Assembly: GCF_017875465.1 (NCBI RefSeq)
Contig: NZ_JAGGMQ010000001.1
Span: 3,162,001-3,226,000 of the forward strand
Direction of reading: 5' to 3'
DNA length: 64,000 nucleotides
Origin: Winslowiella toletana
Lineage (GTDB): Bacteria > Pseudomonadota > Gammaproteobacteria > Enterobacterales > Enterobacteriaceae
Shown here: positions 1-9,423 of the stretch, piece by piece
Layout: each line of letters opens with the position of its first letter
How positions within the stretch are numbered: position 1 is the first letter of the stretch
Translations under genes and position numbers: made by a program
Notes under the pieces: model-generated
What the model was told of the DNA's origin: nothing
Database searches by the model: none
The model's input: only the letters and a program-made list of their open reading frames with translations

Positions 1-38
1 CGGATTTTGCTGAGCTGCGGGCGTTTTTGCTGAAGTAG
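1..38 (+). CDS. thrC: threonine synthase, last 11 codons
   Basis: The frame starting at base 3 reads DFAELRAFLLK followed by TAG at 36-38. This resembles the C-terminal end of enterobacterial threonine synthase (E. coli ThrC ends with a DFAALRKL segment). Synteny agrees, because thrC lies just before yaaA and talB in E. coli. Only the tail is present, so no catalytic residue can be checked. The E. coli genes yaaX and yaaJ, which flank yaaA there, are absent here. Confidence 0.7.
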   Translation, partial: DFAELRAFLLK

Positions 39-53
39 GACCTTGTTGTGGGA

Positions 54-114
54 CGGGCGGCGAAAACGCCGCCCCTACACCAGATGAACGTAGGGGCGGC
101 GTTTTCGCCGCCCG
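54..114. repeat. GC-rich perfect inverted repeat, copy 1 of 4
   Basis: Two perfectly complementary 25-base arms (54-78 and 90-114) flank an 11-base loop (79-89, ACCAGATGAAC). Each arm is itself a near-palindrome, GGGCGGCG-AAAA-CGCCGCCC, with a CTAC/GTAG boundary on the loop side. The element lies between the convergent genes thrC and yaaA, where it could act as a two-way transcription stop or 3' stabiliser. A copy with the same layout is at 15373-15431, and single-arm relatives are at 21805-21824 and 63748-63767. Confidence 0.85.
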
Positions 115-130
115 CAAGCCGCAAAGGTAT

Positions 131-907
131 TTATTTCTGCTCGTGGCGTTTAAACACCAGTTCAAGCGCTGAACTGGCTTCACTGTCAAAAAAGTAACCT
201 TCAAGGTCGAACTTTTTCAGCTGCGCTGGTCTGCTCAGACGTTGCTGAATGATATAGCGGCTCATCAGCCCACGCGCTTTTTTGGCGTAAAAACTGATTA
301 CCTTAAATTTGCCGTTTTTCTCATCGAGAAACACCGGTTTAATGATCTGCCCGTTAAGTTTCTTCGGCTTCACCGCTTTAAAATACTCATCAGAAGCGAG
401 GTTAATCAGCACATCGTCGCCTTGCTCCGCCAGCGCATCATTCAGCGCTTCGGTCAGGGTATCGCCCCAGAAGGTATAGAGATCTTTCCCTGCCGGATTA
501 GCCAGCTTAATGCCCATCTCCAGACGATAGGCCTGCATTAAATCAAGCGGACGCAACAGGCCATACAGGCCGGAAAGCATCCGCAGATGCTGCTGGGCAA
601 AGTCGAAATCTTTGGCGCTAAAATCTTCCGCCTGCAAGCCGGTATAGACATCGCCTTTAAACGCCAGGATCGCCTGTCGTGCATTGTCGAGTGAGAAGGG
701 CGGCTGCCAGTCGTTAAAACGTTGGGCGTTAAGTTCCGCCAGCTTATCGCTGATATGCATCAGCGAACCAATCTGCGCCGGTGACAGATCGCGCGCCAAC
801 TCGATCAGCTGCTGCGATTTGTCGAGAAGTGCGGATTGGGTAAATTTTTGGGTCGCCAGCGGGCTGTCAAAATCCAGCGTTTTGGCCGGAGAGATTACCA
901 TCAACAT
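131..907 (-). CDS. yaaA: peroxide stress resistance protein YaaA (UPF0246)
   Basis: The 258-residue protein matches E. coli YaaA in length and along the whole chain (N-terminus [13 protein letters not shown]; internal [14 protein letters not shown] and [10 protein letters not shown] blocks). YaaA is a cytoplasmic DNA-binding protein that limits free iron and so protects from hydrogen peroxide. The ATG at 907-905 follows a GAGGAAC ribosome site. It is transcribed toward thrC and ends just before the palindromic repeat. E. coli yaaA is OxyR-controlled, but no OxyR site was identified here. Confidence 0.95.
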   Translation of the reverse strand: MLMVISPAKTLDFDSPLATQKFTQSALLDKSQQLIELARDLSPAQIGSLMHISDKLAELNAQRFNDWQPPFSLDNARQAILAFKGDVYTGLQAEDFSAKDFDFAQQHLRMLSGLYGLLRPLDLMQAYRLEMGIKLANPAGKDLYTFWGDTLTEALNDALAEQGDDVLINLASDEYFKAVKPKKLNGQIIKPVFLDEKNGKFKVISFYAKKARGLMSRYIIQQRLSRPAQLKKFDLEGYFFDSEASSALELVFKRHEQK

Positions 908-1046
908 CGTTCTGTTCCTCAGCTGCCCCGCAGGGTTTTCTTCTGTTTATTCGTATGGTTAGTCCCGCATACTGTAGCAAAAAAGCCATCAGGTCAGGCA
1001 AATCATTACGATTCGCGCTGGCTATCGGTTTAGCGGCAACCTTACC

Positions 1047-1074
1047 TTGCGTGGTCAGTTGCGCGTGATATTAT
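1047..1074 (+). promoter_or_regulatory. candidate sigma70 promoter for talB
   Basis: TTGCGT (1047-1052) and TATTAT (1069-1074) are separated by 16 bases and lie about 50 bases before the talB start. The fit is good but unproven. No other signal was recognised in the 219-base yaaA-talB intergenic region. Confidence 0.4.
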
Positions 1075-1126
1075 CGACCACAGACTTTTTACCCCTCGAC
1101 AGTCTAACCTAATGAGAATGACAACT

Positions 1127-2080
1127 ATGACGGACAAACTTACTTCCTTACGTCAGCTGACTACTGTGGTTGCTGACACCGGCGATATCGCAGCGATGAA
1201 GCTGTATCAGCCGCAGGATGCCACCACCAACCCTTCTCTGATTCTGAACGCCGCGCAAATCCCTGAATACCGCAAACTGATCGATGAAGCGATCGCCTGG
1301 GCGCGCGATCAGAGCAGCGATAAAGCAGAACAGATTCAGTACACCTCCGATAAACTGGCGGTGAATATCGGTCTGGAAATCCTGAAGCTGATCCCCGGCC
1401 GTATCTCTACTGAAGTTGATGCTCGTCTCTCTTACGACACCGAAGCCAGCATCGCCAAGGCGCGTAGCCTGATCAAACTGTACAACGATGCAGGTATCAG
1501 CAACGACCGTATCCTGATCAAACTGGCTTCCACCTGGCAGGGTATCCGTGCCGCTGAGCAGCTGGAAAAAGAAGGCATCAACTGTAACCTGACCCTGCTG
1601 TTCTCCTTTGCGCAGGCACGTGCTTGTGCAGAAGCGGGCGCCTTCCTGATCTCTCCTTTTGTTGGCCGTATCCTTGACTGGTACAAAGCGAATACCGACA
1701 AAAAAGAGTACGCGCCGCACGAAGATCCAGGCGTGGTTTCAGTGGCTGAAATCTATCAGTACTACAAGCAGCACGGCTATGAAACCGTGGTGATGGGCGC
1801 AAGCTTCCGTAACGTTGGTGAGATTCTGGAACTGGCAGGCTGTGACCGTCTGACTATCTCCCCTGGCCTGCTGAAAGAGCTGGCGGAAAGCGAAGGCACC
1901 GTTGAGCGTAAACTGAGCTTTAAAGGCGAAGTGAAAGCGCGTCCGGCGAAAATGACCGAATCTGAGTTCCTGTGGCAGCACAACCAGGACCCAATGGCGG
2001 TCGCTAAACTGGCAGAAGGCATTCGTAACTTTGCCATCGACCAGGGCAAACTTGAGAAGATGATTGCCGATCTGCTGTAA
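1127..2080 (+). CDS. talB: transaldolase B
   Basis: The 317-residue cytoplasmic enzyme moves the dihydroxyacetone unit between sedoheptulose 7-phosphate and glyceraldehyde 3-phosphate in the non-oxidative pentose phosphate pathway. Length and sequence match E. coli TalB almost throughout. The Schiff-base lysine is K132 in the motif RILIKLAST, and the substrate loop near residue 35 (DATTNPS) is intact. ATG codons at 1112 and 1118 are in frame, but the conserved start [10 protein letters not shown] begins at 1127. The ribosome site is weak (TGAGA). The gene appears monocistronic, with a hairpin right after the stop. Confidence 0.96.
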   Translation: MTDKLTSLRQLTTVVADTGDIAAMKLYQPQDATTNPSLILNAAQIPEYRKLIDEAIAWARDQSSDKAEQIQYTSDKLAVNIGLEILKLIPGRISTEVDARLSYDTEASIAKARSLIKLYNDAGISNDRILIKLASTWQGIRAAEQLEKEGINCNLTLLFSFAQARACAEAGAFLISPFVGRILDWYKANTDKKEYAPHEDPGVVSVAEIYQYYKQHGYETVVMGASFRNVGEILELAGCDRLTISPGLLKELAESEGTVERKLSFKGEVKARPAKMTESEFLWQHNQDPMAVAKLAEGIRNFAIDQGKLEKMIADLL

Positions 2081-2090
2081 TGGTTTTCAG

Positions 2091-2119
2091 GTGGCCGGCA
2101 AGCGGCCACTTTCTCTTTC
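2091..2119 (+). terminator. rho-independent terminator of talB
   Basis: A 7-bp stem GTGGCCG (2091-2097) / CGGCCAC (2103-2109) with a 5-base loop is followed by a pyrimidine-rich TTTCTCTTT run, 10 bases after the talB stop. Confidence 0.75.
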
Positions 2120-2205
2120 CCGCCCCGATGGTTTATTCTTGCTGACAACCCTTCTTCAAAAACCGCGCCGTTTCTGACTGGCCGCGACTACGCAGCGAAC
2201 TGACA

Positions 2206-2793
2206 ATGAATACACTACGCATAGGATTGATCTCGGTTTCCGACCGCGCCTCAAACGGCATTTATCAGGATCTGGGTTTGCCCGCGCTTGAGGCGTGGCT
2301 GGGACAGGCGATCACCACCCCTTTCGAACTGGAAAAACGTCTGGTGCCCGATGAGCAGCCGATGATTGAGCAGGCGATTTGTGAGCTGGTGGACGAGATG
2401 TTCTGCCATCTGGTGCTGACTACCGGCGGCACCGGTCCGGCGCGTCGCGATGTGACGCCAGACGCCACGCTGGCGGTGGCCGATCGCGAAATGCCTGGTT
2501 TTGGCGAGCAGATGCGGCAAATCAGCCTGAATTTTGTGCCGACCGCGATTCTCTCGCGCCAGGTCGGGGTGATCCGCAAACAGTCGCTGATTCTTAATCT
2601 GCCAGGCCAGCCGAAATCGATTAAAGAGACGCTGGAAGGGCTGAAAGATGAGCAGGGTAATACGCGTGTGCATGGCATCTTTGCCAGCGTTCCTTACTGC
2701 ATTCAGCTGCTGGAAGGCCCGTATGTGGAAACTGACGGGGCGGTAGTAGCAGCTTTTCGTCCTAAAAGCGCAAGACGTGACACAAACAACTGA
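2206..2793 (+). CDS. mog: molybdopterin adenylyltransferase
   Basis: The 195-residue cytoplasmic enzyme adenylates molybdopterin before molybdenum insertion, in molybdenum cofactor synthesis. It matches E. coli Mog from end to end, including the MoCF-family block TTGGTGPARRDVTPDAT and the LPGQPKSIKE segment. The ATG at 2206 begins the conserved MNTLRIGL. The ribosome site is poor (no clear GGAG before CTGACA). It stands alone downstream of the talB terminator, as in E. coli. No terminator was seen after it before the next gene. Confidence 0.96.
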   Translation: MNTLRIGLISVSDRASNGIYQDLGLPALEAWLGQAITTPFELEKRLVPDEQPMIEQAICELVDEMFCHLVLTTGGTGPARRDVTPDATLAVADREMPGFGEQMRQISLNFVPTAILSRQVGVIRKQSLILNLPGQPKSIKETLEGLKDEQGNTRVHGIFASVPYCIQLLEGPYVETDGAVVAAFRPKSARRDTNN

Positions 2794-2920
2794 AAAACGA
2801 ATTTTTCAGGCATAAGATCCAGCACGACTGGGTGTAGCGAGAAATTGACGGTATAGTCATCGCAGCTTTACAGCTACAGCTATACTTTTTTCTTCTGCCT
2901 CTGGAAATGCACGAAAAATT

Positions 2921-4225
2921 ATGGATCACGATATCGCACGCCGCTTAAACCGGCAGGATTACAAAACCCTCTCTCTGGCGGCACTGGGTGGTGCGCTGGA
3001 GTTCTACGACTTTATTATCTTCGTCTTTTTCGCGGCGGTGATTGGCGAACTGTTCTTCCCGCCGGATATTCCGGAATGGCTACGCCAGGTGCAGACCTTT
3101 GGTATCTTTGCCGCCGGTTATCTGGCGCGTCCGCTGGGCGGCATTATTATGGCGCACTTTGGCGATCGGGTCGGGCGCAAGAAGATGTTCAGCCTGAGTA
3201 TTCTGCTGATGGCGCTGCCGACGCTGGCGATGGGTCTGCTGCCCACTTACCAGAGCATCGGCATTGCCGCGCCATTGCTGTTACTGCTGATGCGCATGTT
3301 GCAGGGCGCAGCAATCGGCGGTGAAGTGCCGGGCGCCTGGGTATTTGTCGCCGAACATGTGCCGGAAAAACGCACTGGCATCGCCTGTGGCACGCTGACC
3401 GCCGGACTCACCTTTGGCATCCTGCTCGGATCGCTGGTCGCCACACTGATCAATACCACTATGACGCCACAGGCGATTGCCGCCACCGGCTGGCGTATTC
3501 CGTTCTTCCTTGGCGGTATTTTTGGTCTGCTGGCGATGTATCTGCGCCGCTGGTTACAGGAAACCCCGGTATTCCGTGAAATGCAGGCGCGTAAAGCGCT
3601 GTCTGAGGCGCTGCCGCTGAAAACCGTACTGGCGGAGCATAAGCGTGGGGTCGTGGTGTCGATGCTGCTGACCTGGCTGCTCTCGGCCTGCATTGTGGTG
3701 GTGATCCTGATGGCGCCAACCCTGATGCAAAAACAGCATGGCATTGCCGCCGCCACTGCGTTGCAGGCCAACAGCGTGGCGACCGTGATGCTGATGACAG
3801 GCTGCATTATCGCCGGTCTGCTGGTTGATCGCTTCGGCGCGGCGAAAGTCCTGACGGTCGGCAGCCTGCTGCTGGCGATCTGCAGCTGGGGGTTTTTCCA
3901 CAGCACCGCGGTGGCGCCGCAATATCTGTTCCTCGCCTACGCCATTGCCGGACTCAGCGTGGGGGTGGTCGGCGTGGTGCCGTTTGTGATGGTGCATGCC
4001 TTTCCGGCCGAAGTGCGTTTTACCGGTATCTCTTTTTCTTATAACGTCGCTTACGCCATTTTCGGTGGCCTGACGCCGATTTCCGTCACCCTGATGATGA
4101 AGTACACGCCAATGGCGCCCGCGTGGTATGTGGTGGCGCTGGCGCTGATGGGCTTGCTGCTGGGCGTGTGGCTGGCCGCAGAGCGTCGTCAGCAGGGGCT
4201 GATGCGTGAAGTCAGCGCCCGTTAA
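2921..4225 (+). CDS. MFS transporter, metabolite:H+ symporter (MHS) type
   Basis: The 434-residue protein has about twelve hydrophobic segments and the MFS loop motif GDRVGRKK after the second one. The N-terminus (LGGALEFYDFIIF, FFP, GIFAAGYLARPLGG) is typical of the MHS family, which contains ProP, ShiA and citrate/dicarboxylate carriers. The substrate cannot be deduced. It occupies the place held by yaaH/satP in E. coli, between mog and dnaK, and has its own strong terminator. Start: the ATG at 2921, giving MDHDIARRLNRQDYKTL. No catabolic partner adjoins it. Confidence 0.85.
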   Translation: MDHDIARRLNRQDYKTLSLAALGGALEFYDFIIFVFFAAVIGELFFPPDIPEWLRQVQTFGIFAAGYLARPLGGIIMAHFGDRVGRKKMFSLSILLMALPTLAMGLLPTYQSIGIAAPLLLLLMRMLQGAAIGGEVPGAWVFVAEHVPEKRTGIACGTLTAGLTFGILLGSLVATLINTTMTPQAIAATGWRIPFFLGGIFGLLAMYLRRWLQETPVFREMQARKALSEALPLKTVLAEHKRGVVVSMLLTWLLSACIVVVILMAPTLMQKQHGIAAATALQANSVATVMLMTGCIIAGLLVDRFGAAKVLTVGSLLLAICSWGFFHSTAVAPQYLFLAYAIAGLSVGVVGVVPFVMVHAFPAEVRFTGISFSYNVAYAIFGGLTPISVTLMMKYTPMAPAWYVVALALMGLLLGVWLAAERRQQGLMREVSAR

Positions 4226-4245
4226 TCTGACCTTGTGTTTACTGA

Positions 4246-4275
4246 CAGGCCCGCTGATGCGGGCCTGTTTTTTTT
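4246..4275 (+). terminator. rho-independent terminator after the MHS transporter gene
   Basis: A perfect 9-bp stem CAGGCCCGC (4246-4254) / GCGGGCCTG (4259-4267) with loop TGAT is followed by eight T (4268-4275). It isolates the transporter gene from dnaK. Confidence 0.93.
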
Positions 4276-4306
4276 CATCAAAATGAAAATTTTTTTAGTT
4301 TTAACC

Positions 4307-4334
4307 CTTGATGCTGTCAGAAGCGGCCCCACTT
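4307..4334 (+). promoter_or_regulatory. sigma32 heat-shock promoter of dnaK
   Basis: CTTGATG (4307-4313), a 13-base spacer and CCCCACTT (4327-4334) match the sigma32 consensus and the E. coli dnaK P1 promoter, including the CTTGATG box and 13-base spacing. The first dnaK codon is 131 bases downstream of the -10 box, leaving a long untranslated leader. Confidence 0.85.
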
Positions 4335-4465
4335 ACTTCTCATCCAATAGTTGTTGGACCGGAAAAAAAGCAGTTGTTGTTGGTTGAAATAACGCAATTC
4401 GCCCACATAACTGGTTCACAATCAGATTGATTACGAATTGACGAATTTAAGTAGGAGACGTTTAG

Positions 4466-6379
4466 ATGGGTAAGATTATTGGTATTGACCTGGGTACAAC
4501 CAACTCTTGTGTTGCGATTATGGATGGCGGCAAAGCTCGCGTGCTGGAAAATGCGGAAGGCGATCGCACCACTCCTTCAATCATTGCTTACACGCAGGAT
4601 GGTGAGATTCTGGTAGGTCAGCCTGCTAAACGTCAGGCTGTGACCAACCCGCAGAACACCCTGTTCGCGATTAAGCGCCTGATTGGCCGTCGCTTCCAGG
4701 ACGAAGAAGCACAGCGTGACCTGAAAATCATGCCTTACAAAATCATCGCAGCCGATAACGGCGATGCGTGGATTGACGTAAAAGGCCAGAAACTGGCGCC
4801 ACCGCAGATTTCTGCGGAAGTGCTGAAGAAAATGAAGAAAACGGCGGAAGATTATCTGGGCGAACCAGTAACTGAAGCGGTTATCACTGTACCAGCTTAC
4901 TTTAACGATGCTCAGCGTCAGGCAACGAAAGACGCCGGCCGTATCGCTGGTCTGGAAGTAAAACGTATCATTAACGAACCAACCGCCGCCGCACTGGCTT
5001 ACGGTCTGGATAAAGAAGTTGGCAACCGCACTATCGCGGTTTACGACCTCGGCGGTGGTACTTTCGATATCTCCATCATTGAAATCGATGATGCTGATGG
5101 CGAAAAAACCTTCGAAGTGCTGGCGACCAACGGTGATACTCACCTCGGTGGTGAAGACTTCGACAGCCGCATGATTAACTACCTGGTGGCTGAGTTTAAG
5201 AAAGATCAGGGCATCGATCTGCACAACGATCCACTGGCGATGCAGCGTCTGAAAGAAGCCGCAGAGAAAGCGAAAATTGAGCTCTCTTCTGCTCAGCAGA
5301 CCGACGTGAACCTGCCGTACATCACTGCTGATGCTACAGGTCCTAAACACCTGAACATCAAAGTGACTCGTGCGAAGCTGGAATCACTGGTTGAAGACCT
5401 GGTGGCACGCTCTATCGAACCACTGAAAGTGGCGTTGCAGGATGCGGGTCTGTCGGTTTCCGACATCAACGACGTGATCCTGGTCGGCGGTCAGACGCGT
5501 ATGCCAATGGTTCAGGCGAAAGTGGCTGAGTTCTTTGGTAAAGAGCCGCGTAAAGATGTGAACCCGGACGAAGCGGTAGCGGTAGGTGCTGCAGTACAGG
5601 GTGGTGTTCTGGCGGGCGACGTGAAAGACGTGCTGCTGCTGGACGTAACCCCGCTGTCACTGGGTATCGAAACCATGGGCGGCGTGATGACTGCGCTGAT
5701 CAACAAGAACACCACTATCCCGACGAAACACAGTCAGGTGTTCTCTACGGCGGAAGATAACCAGTCTGCGGTGACCATTCATGTGGTGCAGGGTGAGCGT
5801 AAACGTGCCGGTGATAACAAATCACTGGGTCAGTTTAACCTCGACGGCATCCAGGCTGCGCCGCGCGGTATGCCACAGATCGAAGTCACTTTCGACATCG
5901 ATGCCGATGGTATCCTGCATGTGTCAGCGAAGGACAAAAACAGCGGTCGTGAGCAGAAGATCACCATCAAGGCTTCTTCTGGTCTGAACGAAGAAGAGAT
6001 CGCGAAAATGGTGCGTGATGCTGAAGCTAACGCTGAAGCTGACCGTAAGTTCGAAGAGCTGGTGCAGGTACGTAACCAGGCCGATCATCTGTCGCACAGC
6101 ACGCGTAAGCAGCTGGACGAAGCGGGCGATAAACTGCCAGCAGACGACAAAGCGCCGATTGAAGCGGCTCTGGCTGAGCTGAACACTGCGCTGAAAGGCG
6201 AAGATAAAGCTGAGATCGAAGCCAAAATGCAGGCGCTGATGGAAGTTTCCAGCAAGCTGATGGAATTTGCTCAGCAGCAGCAGGCTGGCGCTGGCGCCGA
6301 TGCAGGCGACGCTTCTGCGAAGAAAGATGACGACGTTGTCGATGCTGAATTCGAAGAAGTAAAAGACGACAAAAAATAA
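4466..6379 (+). CDS. dnaK: Hsp70 chaperone DnaK
   Basis: The 637-residue cytoplasmic ATP-driven chaperone works with DnaJ and GrpE in folding, disaggregation and sigma32 turnover. The actin-like ATPase half shows [12 protein letters not shown] near the start, [15 protein letters not shown], and [12 protein letters not shown] near residue 195. The linker [13 protein letters not shown] leads into the substrate-binding half, and the chain ends in the acidic tail [13 protein letters not shown]. The ATG at 4466 follows TAGGAGACG. It is the first gene of a dnaKJ operon under the sigma32 promoter. Codon use looks highly biased, as expected for an abundant protein. Confidence 0.99.
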   Translation: MGKIIGIDLGTTNSCVAIMDGGKARVLENAEGDRTTPSIIAYTQDGEILVGQPAKRQAVTNPQNTLFAIKRLIGRRFQDEEAQRDLKIMPYKIIAADNGDAWIDVKGQKLAPPQISAEVLKKMKKTAEDYLGEPVTEAVITVPAYFNDAQRQATKDAGRIAGLEVKRIINEPTAAALAYGLDKEVGNRTIAVYDLGGGTFDISIIEIDDADGEKTFEVLATNGDTHLGGEDFDSRMINYLVAEFKKDQGIDLHNDPLAMQRLKEAAEKAKIELSSAQQTDVNLPYITADATGPKHLNIKVTRAKLESLVEDLVARSIEPLKVALQDAGLSVSDINDVILVGGQTRMPMVQAKVAEFFGKEPRKDVNPDEAVAVGAAVQGGVLAGDVKDVLLLDVTPLSLGIETMGGVMTALINKNTTIPTKHSQVFSTAEDNQSAVTIHVVQGERKRAGDNKSLGQFNLDGIQAAPRGMPQIEVTFDIDADGILHVSAKDKNSGREQKITIKASSGLNEEEIAKMVRDAEANAEADRKFEELVQVRNQADHLSHSTRKQLDEAGDKLPADDKAPIEAALAELNTALKGEDKAEIEAKMQALMEVSSKLMEFAQQQQAGAGADAGDASAKKDDDVVDAEFEEVKDDKK

Positions 6380-6393
6380 GCCCTGAACGGAAA

Positions 6394-6505
6394 GGGGGGC
6401 AGTGATGGCCCCCCTACGGAGTTTCAGGTACCCGGCGTAATATTCAACCATTACAACGGGTAAAGGTAACCAGCACGGGCGTAGGAGATCTCTCCACGCC
6501 CGTGC
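6394..6505 (+). other. two strong hairpins in the dnaK-dnaJ spacer
   Basis: The first hairpin pairs GGGGGGC (6394-6400) with GCCCCCC (6408-6414). The second pairs GCACGGGCGT (6473-6482) with ACGCCCGTGC (6496-6505), with an inner GGAG/CTCC extension. Neither is followed by a T run, so they look less like terminators than like RNA processing or stability elements that set the DnaK:DnaJ ratio. The second hairpin ends 28 bases before the dnaJ start. Confidence 0.7.
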
Positions 6506-6533
6506 ACGCATGTTAAGGGCAGGACAAATAACA

Positions 6534-7673
6534 ATGGCGAAAAGAGACTATTACGAGGTTTTAGGCGTTCCGAAATCTGCGGATGAGCGTGAAATCAAAA
6601 AGGCCTACAAACGCCTGGCAATGAAATTCCATCCTGACCGTAATCAGGAAAAGGATGCCGAAGGTAAATTTAAAGAAGTTAAGGAAGCCTACGAGATTCT
6701 GACCGATGCGCAGAAACGTGCGGCGTACGACCAGTACGGCCATGCAGCCTTTGAACAGGGCGGTATGGGCGGTGGTCATGGCGGCGGCGGTTTCGGCGGC
6801 GGCGGCGCTGACTTCAGTGATATCTTTGGCGACGTATTTGGCGATATCTTTGGTGGGGGACGCCGTCAGCGTGCCGCACGTGGCGCTGATTTACGCTACA
6901 ACATGGAACTCTCGCTGGAAGAAGCAGTGCGCGGCGTGACCAAAGAGATCCGTATTCCTACCCTGGAAGAGTGTGACGTTTGCCACGGCAGCGGTGCGAA
7001 ATCAGGGACGAAGCCGCAAACCTGTTCAACCTGTCATGGTGCTGGCCAGGTGCAGATGCGTCAGGGCTTCTTTACCGTGCAGCAGGCGTGTCCGACCTGT
7101 CACGGGCGTGGCTCGGTAATTAAAGATCCTTGTAACGCCTGCCATGGCCACGGCCGTGTCGAGAAGGCCAAAACGCTGTCGGTGAAAATCCCGGCGGGTG
7201 TTGATACCGGTGACCGTATTCGTCTGACCGGTGAAGGTGAAGCCGGTGAACACGGCGCGCCAGCAGGCGATCTCTACGTTCAGGTGCAGGTGAAGAAACA
7301 CCCAATTTTTGAACGTGAAGATAATAACCTGTACTGCGAAGTGCCGATCAATTTCGCCATGGCTGCACTGGGTGGCGAGATTGCAGTGCCGACCCTTGAT
7401 GGTCGCGTCAACCTGAAAGTACCGGCGGAAACGCAGACTGGTAAGCTGTTCCGCATGCGCGGTAAAGGTGTGAAATCCGTACGCGGCGGCGCTCAGGGCG
7501 ACCTGCTGTGCCGTGTTGTGGTGGAAACGCCGGTTAGCCTGAATGACAAGCAGAAGGCACTGTTGCGCGAGCTGGAAGAGAGCTTCGGCGGTCCATCCGG
7601 CGAGAAAAACAGCCCACGCTCCAAAAGCTTCTTTGACGGTGTAAAAAAGTTTTTTGACGATTTAACCCGTTAA
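6534..7673 (+). CDS. dnaJ: Hsp40 co-chaperone DnaJ
   Basis: The 379-residue protein stimulates DnaK ATP hydrolysis and delivers unfolded clients. Domains in order: J domain with the HPD motif (MKFHPDRNQ, about residues 30-38); Gly/Phe-rich linker (about 75-115); zinc-finger domain with four CxxCxGxG repeats ([32 protein letters not shown]); C-terminal client-binding domains. An in-frame ATG at 6510 exists, but the AGGA ribosome site lies between it and 6534. The conserved start [11 protein letters not shown] is therefore chosen. It is co-transcribed with dnaK and closed by a strong terminator. Confidence 0.98.
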   Translation: MAKRDYYEVLGVPKSADEREIKKAYKRLAMKFHPDRNQEKDAEGKFKEVKEAYEILTDAQKRAAYDQYGHAAFEQGGMGGGHGGGGFGGGGADFSDIFGDVFGDIFGGGRRQRAARGADLRYNMELSLEEAVRGVTKEIRIPTLEECDVCHGSGAKSGTKPQTCSTCHGAGQVQMRQGFFTVQQACPTCHGRGSVIKDPCNACHGHGRVEKAKTLSVKIPAGVDTGDRIRLTGEGEAGEHGAPAGDLYVQVQVKKHPIFEREDNNLYCEVPINFAMAALGGEIAVPTLDGRVNLKVPAETQTGKLFRMRGKGVKSVRGGAQGDLLCRVVVETPVSLNDKQKALLRELEESFGGPSGEKNSPRSKSFFDGVKKFFDDLTR

Positions 7674-7679
7674 TCTGCA

Positions 7680-7712
7680 TTGCTCCCTGCCTGCGGCAGG
7701 GAGCAATTTCTG
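7680..7712 (+). terminator. rho-independent terminator of dnaKJ
   Basis: A perfect 12-bp stem TTGCTCCCTGCC (7680-7691) / GGCAGGGAGCAA (7695-7706) with a 3-base loop is followed by TTTCTG, directly after the dnaJ stop. Confidence 0.9.
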
Positions 7713-7882
7713 TTAATTATCCCTCCCCTGGCTTCATGCCGCTGATTGCCGTTCATTCTGACTATTGCTGTTTTGTCAGCACATTGTCAGGAATTGCACT
7801 ATAAATGTTTCCTGTTGTTGCAATAGATTCCAGTTTGTTATCTGATGCCTGTGCAATTTTTCTAATGAATATAAGGACATTT

Positions 7883-8173
7883 ATGAAAAAGTTTCTGGCA
7901 ACTGCCGTATTTGCTCTGCTGTTAACCGGCTGTGCGCAGCAATCTTTCGTTTTGAAACAGAACCAGACTTCTGCACCGAAACAAGTTACTACTCATCATT
8001 TCTTTGTTTCTGGTATTGGCCAGAAAAAAACGCTGGATGCAGCCGCAATCTGTGGCGGCCAGGACAAAGTGGCGCGTGTAGAAACGCAGCAGACTTTTGT
8101 TAACGGCCTGCTGGGCGTGGTCACTTTCGGTATCTATACACCGCGTGAAGCTCGCGTGTATTGCTCACTGTAA
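7883..8173 (+). CDS. Bor/Iss-like outer-membrane lipoprotein
   Basis: The 96-residue protein has a lipoprotein signal peptide with lipobox LLTGC (C17 becomes the lipidated N-terminus). The body closely matches phage lambda Bor and Iss (THHFFVSGIGQKKTLDAA, CGG, TQQTFVNGLLG, TFGIYTP, ARVYC). Bor/Iss proteins are surface lipoproteins linked with serum survival in E. coli, and the role here is not known. The frame stays open to 7805, but the AAGGAC ribosome site and the signal peptide fix the start at 7883. No prophage genes adjoin it, so it is either an old phage remnant or a domesticated chromosomal gene. Confidence 0.93.
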   Translation: MKKFLATAVFALLLTGCAQQSFVLKQNQTSAPKQVTTHHFFVSGIGQKKTLDAAAICGGQDKVARVETQQTFVNGLLGVVTFGIYTPREARVYCSL

Positions 8174-8185
8174 GCGATCGCCAGA

Positions 8186-8208
8186 GGGAGCCGCTATCGG
8201 CGGCTCCC
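8186..8208. terminator. hairpin between convergent genes
   Basis: A 9-bp stem GGGAGCCGC (8186-8194) / GCGGCTCCC (8200-8208) with loop TATCG lies between the Bor-like gene and the convergent dehydratase-like gene. There is no T run on either side, so termination strength is uncertain. Confidence 0.5.
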
Positions 8209-8223
8209 GTTCACGTAGTCCGG

Positions 8224-9423
8224 TTACAATCCCGAACTTCTTACCACCACATCCGCTCGCGCACGCAGCGCATCGCTCAGTGCAGTACCCAGTCCTGGCC
8301 CCTGCGGTGGTGATAACCAGCCGTTCTCCAGCGTCGGCAGCGTGCTGACCAGATCGCCATAGAATCCTGCCAGATAAGCGCGCACCACCTCCTGGAAAAT
8401 CGCATTTGGCGATGATAAACCCAGATGCAATGACGCCATTAATACCACCGGACCGGTGCAGTCATGAGGCGCAATCGGCTTCTGATACGCTTCCGCCAGC
8501 GCAGCAATTTTTTTCGCTTCGGTGATCCCGCCGCACCATGACAGATCGAGCATCACATAATCGAGCGCATCAGCCGCCAGGTGATCGCGGAAATTACTGG
8601 TAGCCGCCAGCGTTTCACTGCCGCACACCGGTAATCCTGACAGCCGGCGATAATCCGCCAGCGCCTGCGGTGAATCCATTTTTATCGGATCCTCGGCCCA
8701 GAAAATATTCAGTTCGCGCAGCGGCTTAGCAATCGCCAGCGCACTGCTGGTATTCCATAACGAATGGAATTCGCACATCAGTTCAATGCGATCGCCCACT
8801 GCCCGGCGGATCTTTTCAAACGGCGCGATAGCTTTTTTAATATCGGCGCTGCTGATGTACTGGCCGCCGCTGGCGGCGGCAAAGCTGTCTGCCGGCCAGA
8901 TCTTCATCGCGCTAAATCCTTCCTCAATCAGGCTTTGCGCCAGTTCGTCCGGACATTCGAGGAAAGCCACCTGGTCGTCGTAACGTCCGCTCGGTTTGCT
9001 GTCACCTTGCGCTATCACCCGCCGCTGCTCGCCCTGACTGTTAAAACTGACGCCAGCGCAGGTGTTGTAAGCGCGCATGCGGTCATGGCATAGCCCGCCC
9101 AGCAGCTGATACAGCGGCTGGTTAAGCGATTTCCCCAACAGATCCCACAGCGCGATATCAATTGCGGATGCCGCGCGCGTTTCCACGCCCGAACCGTTAA
9201 AGCCCAGATAGCCGCGCAGCAGGGTGCGATTATGCCGCTCAATCTGTCCGGCCTCCTTGCCCAGCAGCAGGGGCGCCGAGACGGAGTGGATATAGGCTTC
9301 CACCGCTTCTGCGCCACGAAAGGTTTCGCCCAGACCGACCAGTCCCTCATCGGTATGGATCTCCACCCACAGCAGGTTCGCGAGGCTTTTAACCCGGGTG
9401 GTTTCAATACGGGTGATTTTCAT
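8224..9423 (-). CDS. enolase-superfamily (mandelate racemase/muconate lactonizing type) enzyme, probable acid-sugar dehydratase
   Basis: The 399-residue protein has the N-terminal capping fold and TIM barrel of the MR/MLE group. Visible metal ligands are E218 (CEFH), E244 (WAEDP) and E270 (GSET). Candidate catalytic residues are K174 (AMKIW) and the D293 / H320-D321 (PHD) pair. Family members abstract a proton alpha to a carboxylate, most often dehydrating an aldonic or aldaric acid. It is the last gene of a four-gene minus-strand operon with a hydroxyacid dehydrogenase, an ACS-type transporter and a LacI repressor. Its ATG overlaps the dehydrogenase stop (ATGA). The exact substrate is not readable from sequence, but the operon suggests an acid sugar. 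Confidence 0.85.
   Translation of the reverse strand: MKITRIETTRVKSLANLLWVEIHTDEGLVGLGETFRGAEAVEAYIHSVSAPLLLGKEAGQIERHNRTLLRGYLGFNGSGVETRAASAIDIALWDLLGKSLNQPLYQLLGGLCHDRMRAYNTCAGVSFNSQGEQRRVIAQGDSKPSGRYDDQVAFLECPDELAQSLIEEGFSAMKIWPADSFAAASGGQYISSADIKKAIAPFEKIRRAVGDRIELMCEFHSLWNTSSALAIAKPLRELNIFWAEDPIKMDSPQALADYRRLSGLPVCGSETLAATSNFRDHLAADALDYVMLDLSWCGGITEAKKIAALAEAYQKPIAPHDCTGPVVLMASLHLGLSSPNAIFQEVVRAYLAGFYGDLVSTLPTLENGWLSPPQGPGLGTALSDALRARADVVVRSSGL

Noticed and set aside
7883..8173. Prophage remnant around the Bor-like gene
   Set aside because: No integrase, terminase, tail or lysis gene is nearby. Flanking genes are dnaJ and a sugar-acid operon.
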